DNA of 8,081 nucleotides, taken from CAYXWH01 sp964468755 (GTDB lineage Bacteria > Chloroflexota > Dehalococcoidia > Dehalococcoidales > RBG-16-60-22). This document shows, one piece after another, positions 1-6,567 of the stretch. How positions within the stretch are numbered: the first letter of the stretch is position 1; each line of letters begins with the position of its first letter. The translations under genes were made by a program, and so were the position numbers. Below the pieces are notes generated by a model. That model did not search any database and was not told where the DNA came from. It was given only the letters and a program-made list of their open reading frames with translations. The stretch lies in the NCBI GenBank assembly GCA_964468755.1, contig CAYXWH010000063.1:1-8081 (forward strand). The letters are read 5' to 3'.

Positions 1-1
1 C

Positions 2-769
2 ATTCGCGATTCCGAGATTTATGAAAACAAGGTGCTTACCTTTAAGATACCCGGGGCCATCGGACTTGGTATATCCCATAATAACTACATCCATGATAAC
101 ACGCTTTATAGTGTCGATGAAGCGCTAGATGATATCGATTTGGTCGGCTATTTAGATGACCTGCCCTGCCAGCCCATCAAGAGCGAATGGTTCGGCATCC
201 CGTTTCAACGTTCCTCCAATAACCGGATAGAAAACAATAACAAGGTAAAAATCGGCGGAGCGCTGGCGGAAGCCATACGCGAGAAGATGGCCATAAACGA
301 ACGTGACGGGCTCTGGGAGGAGAAGGGGTGGTTTTCTTGTGAGACAGAAGAGGGGGTAATAGACGAGGAGTGCTTCGCCCGCGAGAAGGCAAAGGGTAAC
401 CAGGGAATCCCCCGGGAGTGGATGGTGTTCGACCCGTTGATGGCGGATTTTGCTGAATTTGCCGTTACTCCCGCGTCAGAAGAAAATTCCGGGAGTGCCG
501 AACCGGAAACAGCCGGTGACAATGAGAAAACCAATAATTTACCCCCTGATAATACTGTAAAGGAAACGAGCGTCCCGGCGACAGAGAAGAAGGATTCGCC
601 AGAAAGTTTCTCATCCGAAGATAATTCGGTCAAAGAAACAGTCGCTTCCCCGGGAGATGATGATAAGACCCGGATTGATGAAATCATTATACTGGCGGGT
701 ATCGTGGCAGGGGTACTAATTGTTATCGCTTCTTGTGTGGTACTTTTTAAAAGGCGGAGAGGCTTTTAG
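2..769 (+). CDS. C-terminal part of a membrane-anchored beta-helix (NosD/pectate-lyase-like) surface protein, 5' partial
   Basis: The reading frame is open to the window edge, so the true start lies upstream; the GTG at 32 is only an internal Val codon. About 255 residues are visible. Residues 1-80 carry Asn-rich turns such as SHNNYIHDNTL and SSNNRIENNN, the look of right-handed parallel beta-helix rungs. A mixed segment follows to about residue 155. Next comes a low-complexity acidic Ser/Thr/Glu/Pro-rich stalk (about 157-225) containing DNTVKET and DNSVKET, two copies of one heptad. A single hydrophobic helix (about 228-249) and a basic KRRRGF tail end the protein. This arrangement suggests an extracellular domain held on a stalk by a C-terminal membrane anchor, with the tail in the cytoplasm. 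The beta-helix fold is used by many carbohydrate-binding or -cleaving proteins; no catalytic residues are visible here, so no activity can be assigned. The fold call is moderate; the anchor call is firmer. Confidence 0.75.
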   Translation: MRDSEIYENKVLTFKIPGAIGLGISHNNYIHDNTLYSVDEALDDIDLVGYLDDLPCQPIKSEWFGIPFQRSSNNRIENNNKVKIGGALAEAIREKMAINERDGLWEEKGWFSCETEEGVIDEECFAREKAKGNQGIPREWMVFDPLMADFAEFAVTPASEENSGSAEPETAGDNEKTNNLPPDNTVKETSVPATEKKDSPESFSSEDNSVKETVASPGDDDKTRIDEIIILAGIVAGVLIVIASCVVLFKRRRGF

Positions 770-862
770 CTTATTCCCCAGCTAAAGTGAAAAAGACAGA
801 TCAAAGGTTCTGCCTATCGTACAGTACCGCCCACCATTGTCTGTAATAATGCCTGTCCGAGT

Positions 863-887
863 GAACCCCGCATTGACTGCGGGGTTC
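863..887 (+). terminator. GC-rich hairpin, possible terminator of the beta-helix gene
   Basis: A perfect 10-bp stem (GAACCCCGCA with TGCGGGGTTC) closes a 5-nt loop TTGAC. It lies about 95 bp after the upstream stop codon and before the livK promoter, where a terminator is expected. The tract that follows (GTCTTTCTC) is only moderately T-rich, so it would be a weak intrinsic terminator, or a 3'-end stabilising hairpin instead. Confidence 0.45.
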
Positions 888-986
888 GTCTTTCTCAGAC
901 CGTTGCTTGCCGGGGCATGGCGCGAGCTCTCACCAGGAACCGGCTGAACCGAACTCAAGAGAACACCAGCTTTTCTTAAAAGGGCA

Positions 987-1015
987 TTGACAAACACCCA
1001 AAAAGGGGCTACACT
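987..1015 (+). promoter_or_regulatory. Sigma70-type promoter for livK
   Basis: A consensus -35 box TTGACA (987-992) is followed by exactly 17 bp and a -10 box TACACT (1010-1015, 4 of 6 matches to TATAAT). Transcription would begin near 1022, giving a leader of about 275 nt before livK. A short inverted repeat (ACACC at 1028-1032, GGTGT at 1045-1049) lies just downstream of the predicted start. Confidence 0.6.
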
Positions 1016-1296
1016 GGCATTTAACCAACACCTGAAATAACACTGGTGTAATATCCTCCATGTTTAGCCAAACAGCATTTAGAAAAACAGGCGTAACAGC
1101 CCCCTTTCTTGTCAGTATGTACCATTACCTCCCCATAATTTAACAATCGAAGTACTACTATCGGCATTGATACTGAAGATGACACACCGGCATGAAATAT
1201 GCCATTGTGTACCGAGGAGGTGGTGCCTATAGAAAAGGCAAACGGTCAGCGAGATGAATCCTTGCAGGCTATAGAAAGGGAGGGAAAGTAATAATA

Positions 1297-2628
1297 ATGA
1301 AAAGGGTTCTGTTTATATTTCTAACCATTATCCTGGCAAGCGCCCTGTTCCTCGCCAGCTGCGGTGAGGCAGAGCCGGCAGCTCCTCAAGAAATCCGCAT
1401 TGGCACCAGTGCGCCGTTAACCGGCATGTTTGCTGGCTTCGGCGAGGGTAATTTGTTCGGAATGCAGGCAGCGGTTGATGATATCAACGCGCAAGGCGGT
1501 ATATATGTAAAGGAGTATGATAAGAAATTACCCGTCAAACTCATGACCGCCAATAGCGAGAGCGACCCGATAAAGTCAGGGACTCTTGCCGAAGACCTGA
1601 TTATGAGTAGTAAGGTGCATTTACTGGTATCCCCTGACATGCCATGCTCGATGCACAACTCGATATCTACCGTGGCTGACCGATACAAGATTCCGCACGT
1701 AATTGGTGGCGGTCCTGTGGAACCCTGGATGGGGGCTCGGCAGGAAGCTGAAGGGAACTGGCCATACACCTGGCTCGCCGGTTTTGGCATCGCCACCCCA
1801 CCCTCGGCGGGGGACTTTAGAGAAGGTAAGCCTGGATATACCATCAAAAATAGCTGGTTCCAGGAGTTGGATGAGTATGCTGACCAGACCGACAAGGTAG
1901 CCGGTGTGTTTGCCACCGATGAGCCGGACGGCCGGGGCTGGTATTCCTTGTTCCCTAAACTACTCGAAGAGTATGGCCTGGAAGTTATCGGTGCCGACAA
2001 GAATTTGGGTCTGGTCCCGCTGGGCACCACTGACTTCTCGTCTGTCGTCCAGGAGTGGAAAGATAACAACGTTGAAATCCTGTGGGGCAATGCGCCGGGT
2101 CCTGACTTCGGCACCATGTGGAAGCAGGCCCGAGCAATGGACTTCCAGCCCAAGATAGTCTCCATTGGCCGAGCGCCCCTATTCTATGTAGACGTATCCT
2201 CCTGGGGTGGCAACTTGCCGCAGGGTATCGGCACCGAGATATGGTGGGCCCCGGAATATGATGCCCCCGGTATCGGCGACACCACACCGCAATCATTGGC
2301 AGAGCGATGGAGTGCAGCCAAAAACCAGCCGTTAAACCGGGGTATCGGCCATGGCTATGCCCCAATGCAGATCCTGTTTGACGCCGTGGAAAGAGCGGGC
2401 ACACTTGACGGAGCTGCAATCAATCAAGCTATCGCCGAAACGGACTTAATGACCATTAATTATCGGGTAGTGTTTGACACGGATATGCACTTCAGCTGGA
2501 TACCATTGTTCCTCGGACAGTGGCAGAAGACAAACCAGCCACACGTATGGGAATGCCCGATAGTCTTCTCCAAGCATGACTTTCTGCCACCATCGGCACA
2601 GTTTATATTCCCCATGCCCTATGATTAA
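1297..2628 (+). CDS. livK: HAAT/LivK-type ABC transporter substrate-binding lipoprotein
   Basis: This is the extracellular binding protein of a branched-chain amino acid/amide importer. Residues 1-21 form a lipoprotein signal peptide: basic MKR, a hydrophobic core and the lipobox LASC, with Cys22 as the lipidated residue. A short Glu/Pro/Ala linker leads into a type I periplasmic-binding fold (Peripla_BP_6-like, about 33-435) that opens IRIGTSAPLTG and continues with FGMQAAVDDINAQGG, both typical of LivJ/LivK. The length of 443 residues is at the long end of the usual range. The start is fixed by the signal peptide; a GGGAGG Shine-Dalgarno at 1278-1283 lies 13 bases upstream, rather far. The gene precedes livGFHM but is separated from livG by 347 bp with promoters. 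Related proteins bind Leu/Ile/Val, amides, urea or aromatic acids, and the ligand cannot be read from the sequence. The symbol denotes the family, not proven leucine binding. Confidence 0.9.
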   Translation: MKRVLFIFLTIILASALFLASCGEAEPAAPQEIRIGTSAPLTGMFAGFGEGNLFGMQAAVDDINAQGGIYVKEYDKKLPVKLMTANSESDPIKSGTLAEDLIMSSKVHLLVSPDMPCSMHNSISTVADRYKIPHVIGGGPVEPWMGARQEAEGNWPYTWLAGFGIATPPSAGDFREGKPGYTIKNSWFQELDEYADQTDKVAGVFATDEPDGRGWYSLFPKLLEEYGLEVIGADKNLGLVPLGTTDFSSVVQEWKDNNVEILWGNAPGPDFGTMWKQARAMDFQPKIVSIGRAPLFYVDVSSWGGNLPQGIGTEIWWAPEYDAPGIGDTTPQSLAERWSAAKNQPLNRGIGHGYAPMQILFDAVERAGTLDGAAINQAIAETDLMTINYRVVFDTDMHFSWIPLFLGQWQKTNQPHVWECPIVFSKHDFLPPSAQFIFPMPYD

Positions 2629-2697
2629 AATATGGAAGGTATGGAGAACCGTCTGGTGTCGCTCTGCCTCTACAAAAAAAAATTTGACGAGAGTCAC

Positions 2698-2726
2698 TTG
2701 ACAACGCAGTAAAAAAATAATAGACT
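2698..2726 (+). promoter_or_regulatory. Upstream sigma70-type promoter P1 of livGFHM
   Basis: TTGACA (2698-2703), a 17-bp spacer and TAGACT (2721-2726, 4 of 6 matches). The A-tract at 2674-2682 ends 15 bp upstream of the -35 box, roughly where UP-like A/T tracts lie. The predicted start near 2733 falls inside the left arm of the inverted repeat at 2727-2772. Confidence 0.5.
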
Positions 2727-2772
2727 TGGGAAAACCAGTATGGCAGTAATGGTAACCATGCTGGTTTTCCCA
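2727..2772. promoter_or_regulatory. 17-bp inverted repeat, candidate operator or RNA hairpin
   Basis: The left arm TGGGAAAACCAGTATGG (2727-2743) pairs with the right arm CCATGCTGGTTTTCCCA (2756-2772) along all 17 positions, 16 Watson-Crick and one G-T wobble, around a 12-base loop. It begins directly after the P1 -10 box, so it overlaps the predicted transcription start. It could be a protein-binding operator. A transcript from livK or a further upstream start would also fold it into a long hairpin that could protect the livK 3' end. The absence of a following T-run argues against a simple terminator. Confidence 0.55.
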
Positions 2773-2845
2773 CATAGTAAACTCGATTGGTAATGTCATT
2801 GCGGCTACAGGGCAGGGTTAATAATACTGTTAGAGGACGGTTCGC

Positions 2846-2875
2846 TTGACACCAACAAGAGCGATAGAATATACT
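2846..2875 (+). promoter_or_regulatory. Proximal sigma70-type promoter P2 of livGFHM
   Basis: TTGACA (2846-2851), an 18-bp spacer and TATACT (2870-2875, 5 of 6 matches). This is the better-matched of the two promoters in the gap and would start transcription near 2882, about 94 nt before livG. Short complementary segments TCGCT (2842-2846) and AGCGA (2860-2864) flank the -35 box. Confidence 0.55.
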
Positions 2876-2975
2876 TCCGTTAATGTGTATCAACGGTTAA
2901 TTGTCGTCTTGTTCTCCCCAGAACGCAGGTAAATCAAATAGTTTAGCACGAGTTTTCGCGTGGTAAGGGTAGGAA

Positions 2976-3692
2976 ATGGCAGCACCGCTTCTGTCTATTT
3001 CTGGCGTAACCAAGAGTTTTGGGGGACTGGTGGCGGTAAGAAACATGAGTTTCGATGTCGCCGCCGGTGAGGTTATGGGTCTCATGGGCCCCAACGGTGC
3101 GGGCAAGACCACCCTGCTAAACATTATCGCTGGTACATATAGCCCCGACTCAGGAATAATAAAATTTAAAGACCATAGCATAAGCGGTATTCCCCAGCAC
3201 AAAATCTGCCATCTTGGTATCACCCGCACCTATCAAATCCCTCAGCCTTTCACCAACCTCAGTGCGCTGCAAAACGTTATGGTAGCCGCTATTTATGGTC
3301 GCAATATGAGCCGGGCCGAGGCGGAAACAGAGGCTGACCAGATACTTGAAACCGTCGGCCTCGCTGACCGAAGAGACGCATTGGCGAAAGATATGCTGGT
3401 GGTCACCCTGAAAAGACTGGAGCTGGCCAGGGTTTTAGCCACCAAGCCGGAATTACTGCTTATGGACGAAGTGGCCGCCGGCTTGACCGAAGAGGAAATC
3501 CCCAAAGTTCTGGAACTCCTTAAGGGAGTAAACGAGATGGGCATCACCATCATATTGATTGAACACGTGATGAAGGTTATGATGAGCGCGGTGAACCGGA
3601 TTATCGTTATGGATAAAGGCGCCAAAATCGCTGAAGGCAAGCCGGGTGAGATAATGGAGGATAGAAAGGTGATCGAAGCCTACTTCGGCTAA
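2976..3692 (+). CDS. livG: Branched-chain amino acid/amide ABC transporter ATP-binding protein LivG
   Basis: This is one of the two cytoplasmic ATPases that drive the LivHM channel. In the 238 residues, Walker A is GPNGAGKTT (38-46), the Q-loop glutamine is Gln87 in RTYQIPQPF, Walker B with the catalytic glutamate is LLLMDEVAAGL (160-170, Glu165), and the switch histidine is His197 in IEHVM. The ABC signature, usually LSGGQ-like or LAYGxQRRLE in LivG, is replaced by LVVTLKRLELAR (141-152): the Gly and Gln are gone while KRLELAR remains. I recall related degenerate forms in some LivG subfamilies, so this probably is not inactivation. Length and C-terminal GEIMEDRKVIEAYFG match LivG. The ATG at 2976 follows a GGGTAGGA ribosome site. 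livF begins 24 bp downstream, indicating co-transcription. Confidence 0.93.
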   Translation: MAAPLLSISGVTKSFGGLVAVRNMSFDVAAGEVMGLMGPNGAGKTTLLNIIAGTYSPDSGIIKFKDHSISGIPQHKICHLGITRTYQIPQPFTNLSALQNVMVAAIYGRNMSRAEAETEADQILETVGLADRRDALAKDMLVVTLKRLELARVLATKPELLLMDEVAAGLTEEEIPKVLELLKGVNEMGITIILIEHVMKVMMSAVNRIIVMDKGAKIAEGKPGEIMEDRKVIEAYFG

Positions 3693-3716
3693 GGTTCCGG
3701 TAGGCCGGTTCTGAGG

Positions 3717-4442
3717 ATGGAAAAACAGGAAGAATTATTACTGAAAGTCGATAATATCGATGTCTTTCACGGCTCTTTTCAAGCGCTCTGGGGTGTGTCA
3801 TTATCAGTAAAAAAGGGGGAGATTGTCGCGCTGATTGGGGCTAACTCGTCCGGTAAATCTACACTGCTCGATGCCGTCTCGGGTATCATTCATCCGGCCA
3901 AAGGGAGCATTCGGTTTGAGGGGAAGGATATCGCCACGCGTAACCCCTTCCAAATAGTCGCCAGCGGCATTTCCCAGGTCCCGGAAGGAAGAAGGCTTTT
4001 CCCCAGTATGAGCGTGCTGGATAACCTCATCATAGGCTCCTATAACGGACGGGCACGGTTAAACAAAAATGGGAACCTGCAGAGGGTCTACGAGCTCTTT
4101 CCCATACTGGCGGAGAGAAAGAGCCAGCTGGCAAAAACGCTGAGCGGTGGAGAGCAGCAGATGCTAGCCATCGGGCGGTGCCTGATGGCAGACCCCAAGC
4201 TGATGCTGCTTGATGAAATGTCCCTCGGTCTTGCCCCCATAGTTATCAATGAAATATATAAAGTCCTGCGGGAAATCAGAAAACGGGGCATTACCATCCT
4301 GTTTGTTGAACAGAACGTGCGGCGAAGCCTCGAAGAGGCGGACCGGGCCTATATCATGAAAACGGGACGGGTTGTACTCAGCGGGGAAGTCGCTGAGCTA
4401 CGGGAGGAAGAGGAGGTTAAAAAGGCATACTTCGGTATATAA
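3717..4442 (+). CDS. livF: Branched-chain amino acid/amide ABC transporter ATP-binding protein LivF
   Basis: This is the second ATPase of the importer and would pair with LivG. The 241 residues show Walker A GANSSGKST (41-49; most LivF have GANGAGKST, so Gly-Ala has become Ser-Ser while the essential Gly46-Lys47 remain), the LivF hallmark VPEGRRLFPSMSV (88-100), a fully canonical signature LSGGEQQ (142-148), Walker B LMLLDEMSLGL (162-172, Glu167), and VEQN (197-200), where LivF proteins carry Gln in place of the switch His. The C-terminus EEVKKAYFGI is typical. With LivG lacking a normal signature and LivF having one, the two nucleotide sites of the dimer are likely unequal. The start ATG is directly preceded by GAGG, too close to act; GGTAGG slightly further upstream is the likelier ribosome site. 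Confidence 0.94.
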   Translation: MEKQEELLLKVDNIDVFHGSFQALWGVSLSVKKGEIVALIGANSSGKSTLLDAVSGIIHPAKGSIRFEGKDIATRNPFQIVASGISQVPEGRRLFPSMSVLDNLIIGSYNGRARLNKNGNLQRVYELFPILAERKSQLAKTLSGGEQQMLAIGRCLMADPKLMLLDEMSLGLAPIVINEIYKVLREIRKRGITILFVEQNVRRSLEEADRAYIMKTGRVVLSGEVAELREEEEVKKAYFGI

Positions 4443-4464
4443 AATAGGTCAGGATGCGTAACGA

Positions 4465-5334
4465 ATGATAGAGTATCTGGCTGATTTAACCACCCCAATC
4501 TCAATGGGTATCCTGCTGGGTGGGCTATACGCAGTAATCGCCCTGGGTCTTTCTCTGGTTTTCGGAGTCATGAAGCTAATCAATGTTGCCCATGGCGATT
4601 TAGTCATTCTCGGGAGCTACCTGGCGTACGCCATATTAACCATCCTGGGTATGGACCCCATTATCGGTCTGGTCATAGGAGTACCGGTCCTGTTCGTGCT
4701 CGGTTTTGGTATTCAAAAATATCTTTTGAACCGGGCTTTCCATGTTTCCATGGAAGCCCCACTCATCATCGCCTTCGGGCTATCCATAATTATTCAAAAC
4801 CTTGTCCAGCTCATCTGGTCACCGCTATCTCGCGGACTGACCACCTCTTATTCCCTGGCATCCATCGGGGCCGGGCCGCTCCACCTGCCGCTGATCTATG
4901 TAATCGACTTTGCCGTCGCCCTGCTGGTAATGCTTATCCTCAGCCAATTCATGAAACGAACCTACCTGGGCAAGGCGATCAATGCCTCTTCTCAGGATAG
5001 TAGAGCCGCCCAGCTCATGGGTATAAATACCGAACGCATGTATGCTTTTGCCTTTGCCATCTCTATGGCAATCACCGCTATCGCCGGTGTGTTTCTGGGA
5101 CTGACCTTCCCGTTTACCCCCCAGTCAGGAGTCTCGTTCTTGGTTATTGCCTTCGGTGTGGTCATCCTGGGGGGCCTGGGCAGTATACTGGGTACATTTG
5201 TTGGTGGCATTATACTGGGGTTGGCACAAACCCTCTCCGCTTATTACTTCGGTGCTGCTACCCAGATGCTCGCGGTCTACGTTATCGTCTTCATCATATT
5301 GGCCGTGAGACCACAAGGTATCTTTGGTCGCTAG
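4465..5334 (+). CDS. livH: Branched-chain amino acid/amide ABC transporter permease LivH
   Basis: This inner-membrane permease forms half of the translocation channel. It has 289 residues, the family's usual size, with several hydrophobic helices. LivH hallmarks are GILLGGLYAVIALGLSLVF followed by GVMKLINVAHGDLVILGSY near the N-terminus; the cytoplasmic coupling region around RAAQLMGINTERMYAFAFAI; and the glycine-rich GGLGSILGTFVGGIILGL near the C-terminus. It begins 22 bp after livF. AGGTCAGG lies about 11 bases before the ATG. A five-codon frame ATG CGT AAC GAA TGA (4454-4468) ends inside the livH start, so translation could couple by termination-reinitiation. The stop codon TAG overlaps the ribosome site of livM. 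Confidence 0.94.
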   Translation: MIEYLADLTTPISMGILLGGLYAVIALGLSLVFGVMKLINVAHGDLVILGSYLAYAILTILGMDPIIGLVIGVPVLFVLGFGIQKYLLNRAFHVSMEAPLIIAFGLSIIIQNLVQLIWSPLSRGLTTSYSLASIGAGPLHLPLIYVIDFAVALLVMLILSQFMKRTYLGKAINASSQDSRAAQLMGINTERMYAFAFAISMAITAIAGVFLGLTFPFTPQSGVSFLVIAFGVVILGGLGSILGTFVGGIILGLAQTLSAYYFGAATQMLAVYVIVFIILAVRPQGIFGR

Positions 5335-5338
5335 GAGG
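5333..5338 (+). promoter_or_regulatory. Ribosome binding site that fixes the livM start
   Basis: A perfect AGGAGG overlaps the livH stop TAG (5332-5334) and lies 3 bases before ATG 5342. It supports ATG 5342 over the in-frame TTG at 5324, which would place this site inside the coding region. The spacing is shorter than usual, and the overlap implies tight translational coupling with livH. Confidence 0.65.
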
Positions 5339-5341
5339 AAA

Positions 5342-6328
5342 ATGAAGCTTACCCTTCCTCGATTGAGCAGAGGACTGATAATCGCCGTAGTGTTGATTGT
5401 TGTGCTGGCATTGCTGCCAGTGATAGGAGCTCCCAAAAGCTGGCTCCTTTATATCTTCCTCTTTTTCCTCTACCTGGCCATGGCCAACATGTGGAACCTG
5501 CTTGCCGGTTACAGCGGACTGATATCGCTGTGCCAGGCGGCATTCATCGGACTGGCAGGGTACACCCTGGCAATAACCACCTGGCTCGGCTACCCGTTTT
5601 ATGTAGGGATACTGGGCGGGGCAATCGTTTGCGGGATATTTGCACTGCTGATATCGTATCCCGTATTCAGGCTCGCCGGTATCTATTTCGCCATCGGCAC
5701 GCTGGTTGTCCCCGAAGCTTTAAGGATGGTTTTTTTCCTCTGGAGGCCAGTCGGTGGCGAGCTGCATGGCGGTGGTGCCGGCTATATGGTAAAGGGGGTG
5801 ACCGCAATCTCGATGTCGGAAATTTACTGGTTTGCCCTCATCATCGGGATAGGGTCAGTTATCCTCATGCGCATGATCCTCCGTTCCAAGCTGGGGCTGG
5901 GGCTGGCAGCAATTCGCGACAATACGGACACCGCCGCCAGTTCCGGCGTTGATGTTTTCCGAATAAAGCTCAATGTTTTCATTATCGGTGCCGTGGTGAC
6001 CGGTCTGGCTGGCGCCATCTTCTACGTTTACCAAGGGTACATTGAGCCAATCAGCGCCTACAATATCAGGTGGACCATGACCATGATCCTGGCTACTGTT
6101 ATCGGGGGTCTGCGTACCATAGAGGGGCCAATTATTGGCACTATTATCGCCGTGTTCTTGCACTTCCTGCTCGCCAGGTATGCCGGTATCAGCCTACTTG
6201 TTCAGGGTGTAATTCTGGTTATGGTAATGCTGCTGGTACCGCAGGGAATCGTGGGCTATACCCGCGAAACCAGGATCTACCGCAAGCTGTCACAGCTTTT
6301 CAGCTGGCGCCGAGGCAACTCCCCATAG
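5342..6328 (+). CDS. livM: Branched-chain amino acid/amide ABC transporter permease LivM
   Basis: This is the second channel-forming permease, partner of LivH. From ATG 5342 it has 328 residues. It begins with a basic MKLTLPRLSRG and a first membrane helix (about 11-29). LivM hallmarks are NMWNLLAGYSGLISLCQAAF and FIGLAGYTLAITTWL, the Arg-containing cytoplasmic loop RSKLGLGLAAIRDNTDTA that docks on the ATPases, and the Gly-rich ATVIGGLRTIEGPIIGTII near the end, followed by VPQGIVG. A longer frame from TTG 5324 would add six residues but would overlap livH and bury the AGGAGG ribosome site, so I prefer 5342. livM closes the transporter genes. No clear intrinsic terminator follows; a weak 6-bp pairing (6434-6439 with 6460-6465) has a 20-base loop and no T-run. 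Confidence 0.93.
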   Translation: MKLTLPRLSRGLIIAVVLIVVLALLPVIGAPKSWLLYIFLFFLYLAMANMWNLLAGYSGLISLCQAAFIGLAGYTLAITTWLGYPFYVGILGGAIVCGIFALLISYPVFRLAGIYFAIGTLVVPEALRMVFFLWRPVGGELHGGGAGYMVKGVTAISMSEIYWFALIIGIGSVILMRMILRSKLGLGLAAIRDNTDTAASSGVDVFRIKLNVFIIGAVVTGLAGAIFYVYQGYIEPISAYNIRWTMTMILATVIGGLRTIEGPIIGTIIAVFLHFLLARYAGISLLVQGVILVMVMLLVPQGIVGYTRETRIYRKLSQLFSWRRGNSP

Positions 6329-6475
6329 CCGAGGAGTCCACCAGTTACCCGCCGCACGTGCTTATGCCCATAGTAGTAATCCCCTGTTCCGGCATATCCC
6401 GGCCAGCCATATTTTCACCGCGCCCAGATGCAGGCTGTTTCATTCACTGGCTGGCAATCAACAGCGCATGTCCGG

Positions 6476-6504
6476 TTGACTAACCAGGGTGGCCACAGTA
6501 TTAT
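6476..6504 (+). promoter_or_regulatory. Sigma70-type promoter for aroF
   Basis: TTGACT (6476-6481), a 17-bp spacer and TATTAT (6499-6504), each box matching consensus at 5 of 6 positions. This is among the best promoter candidates in the window. Transcription would begin near 6511, giving a leader of about 57 nt, and marks aroF as its own unit rather than the tail of the transporter operon. Confidence 0.6.
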
Positions 6505-6567
6505 TTGAGTGTAAAGATACATTGATAGCAACGATATCGCTGTTCGAAGAGGTATGCGGAAAACGAA

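Larger units (their letters stand above)
770..1296. other. Intergenic region with hairpin, promoter and long livK leader
   Basis: This 527-bp stretch has no convincing gene. It contains a strong GC-rich hairpin at 863-887, a sigma70-type promoter at 987-1015 and then a leader of about 275 nt up to livK. Within the leader are a small stem-loop (GGCAT at 1189-1193 with ATGCC at 1199-1203) and a weak short frame (1199-1291, 30 codons) that stops five bases before the livK start. A reverse-strand open frame at 782-997 encodes nothing recognisable. I found no T-box-like or other recognisable riboswitch sequence. Confidence 0.6.
2629..2975. other. livK-livG intergenic region with two promoters and an inverted repeat
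   Basis: This 347-bp non-coding gap lies inside an otherwise tight transporter locus. It holds a run of nine A (2674-2682), a promoter (2698-2726), a long inverted repeat (2727-2772) and a second promoter (2846-2875). No T-tract follows the inverted repeat, so it does not look like an intrinsic terminator. Reverse-strand frames here (2446-2799, 2603-2893, 2897-3229) encode nothing recognisable. Confidence 0.6.

Noticed and set aside
782..997. 71-codon reverse-strand frame before livK
   Set aside because: It spans the 863-887 hairpin and runs into the livK -35 box, and its sequence resembles no protein family I know.
1386..2165. 259-codon reverse-strand frame inside livK
   Set aside because: It is antisense to a strongly recognisable binding-protein gene and has no protein-like features of its own.
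2446..3229. Reverse-strand frames spanning the livK-livG gap
   Set aside because: They overlap the ends of livK and livG or the promoters, have no ribosome sites I can support and no recognisable motifs.
5324..5341. TTG start giving livM six extra residues
   Set aside because: It would overlap livH and place the AGGAGG ribosome site inside the coding sequence; ATG 5342 is better.
6434..6465. GCTGTT/AACAGC pairing after livM as a terminator
   Set aside because: Only 6 bp with a 20-base loop and no T-run; it does not meet the standard of an intrinsic terminator.
6070..6483. 137-codon + strand frame overlapping the end of livM
   Set aside because: It is an out-of-frame shadow of livM that runs into intergenic DNA; it has no recognisable domain or ribosome site.
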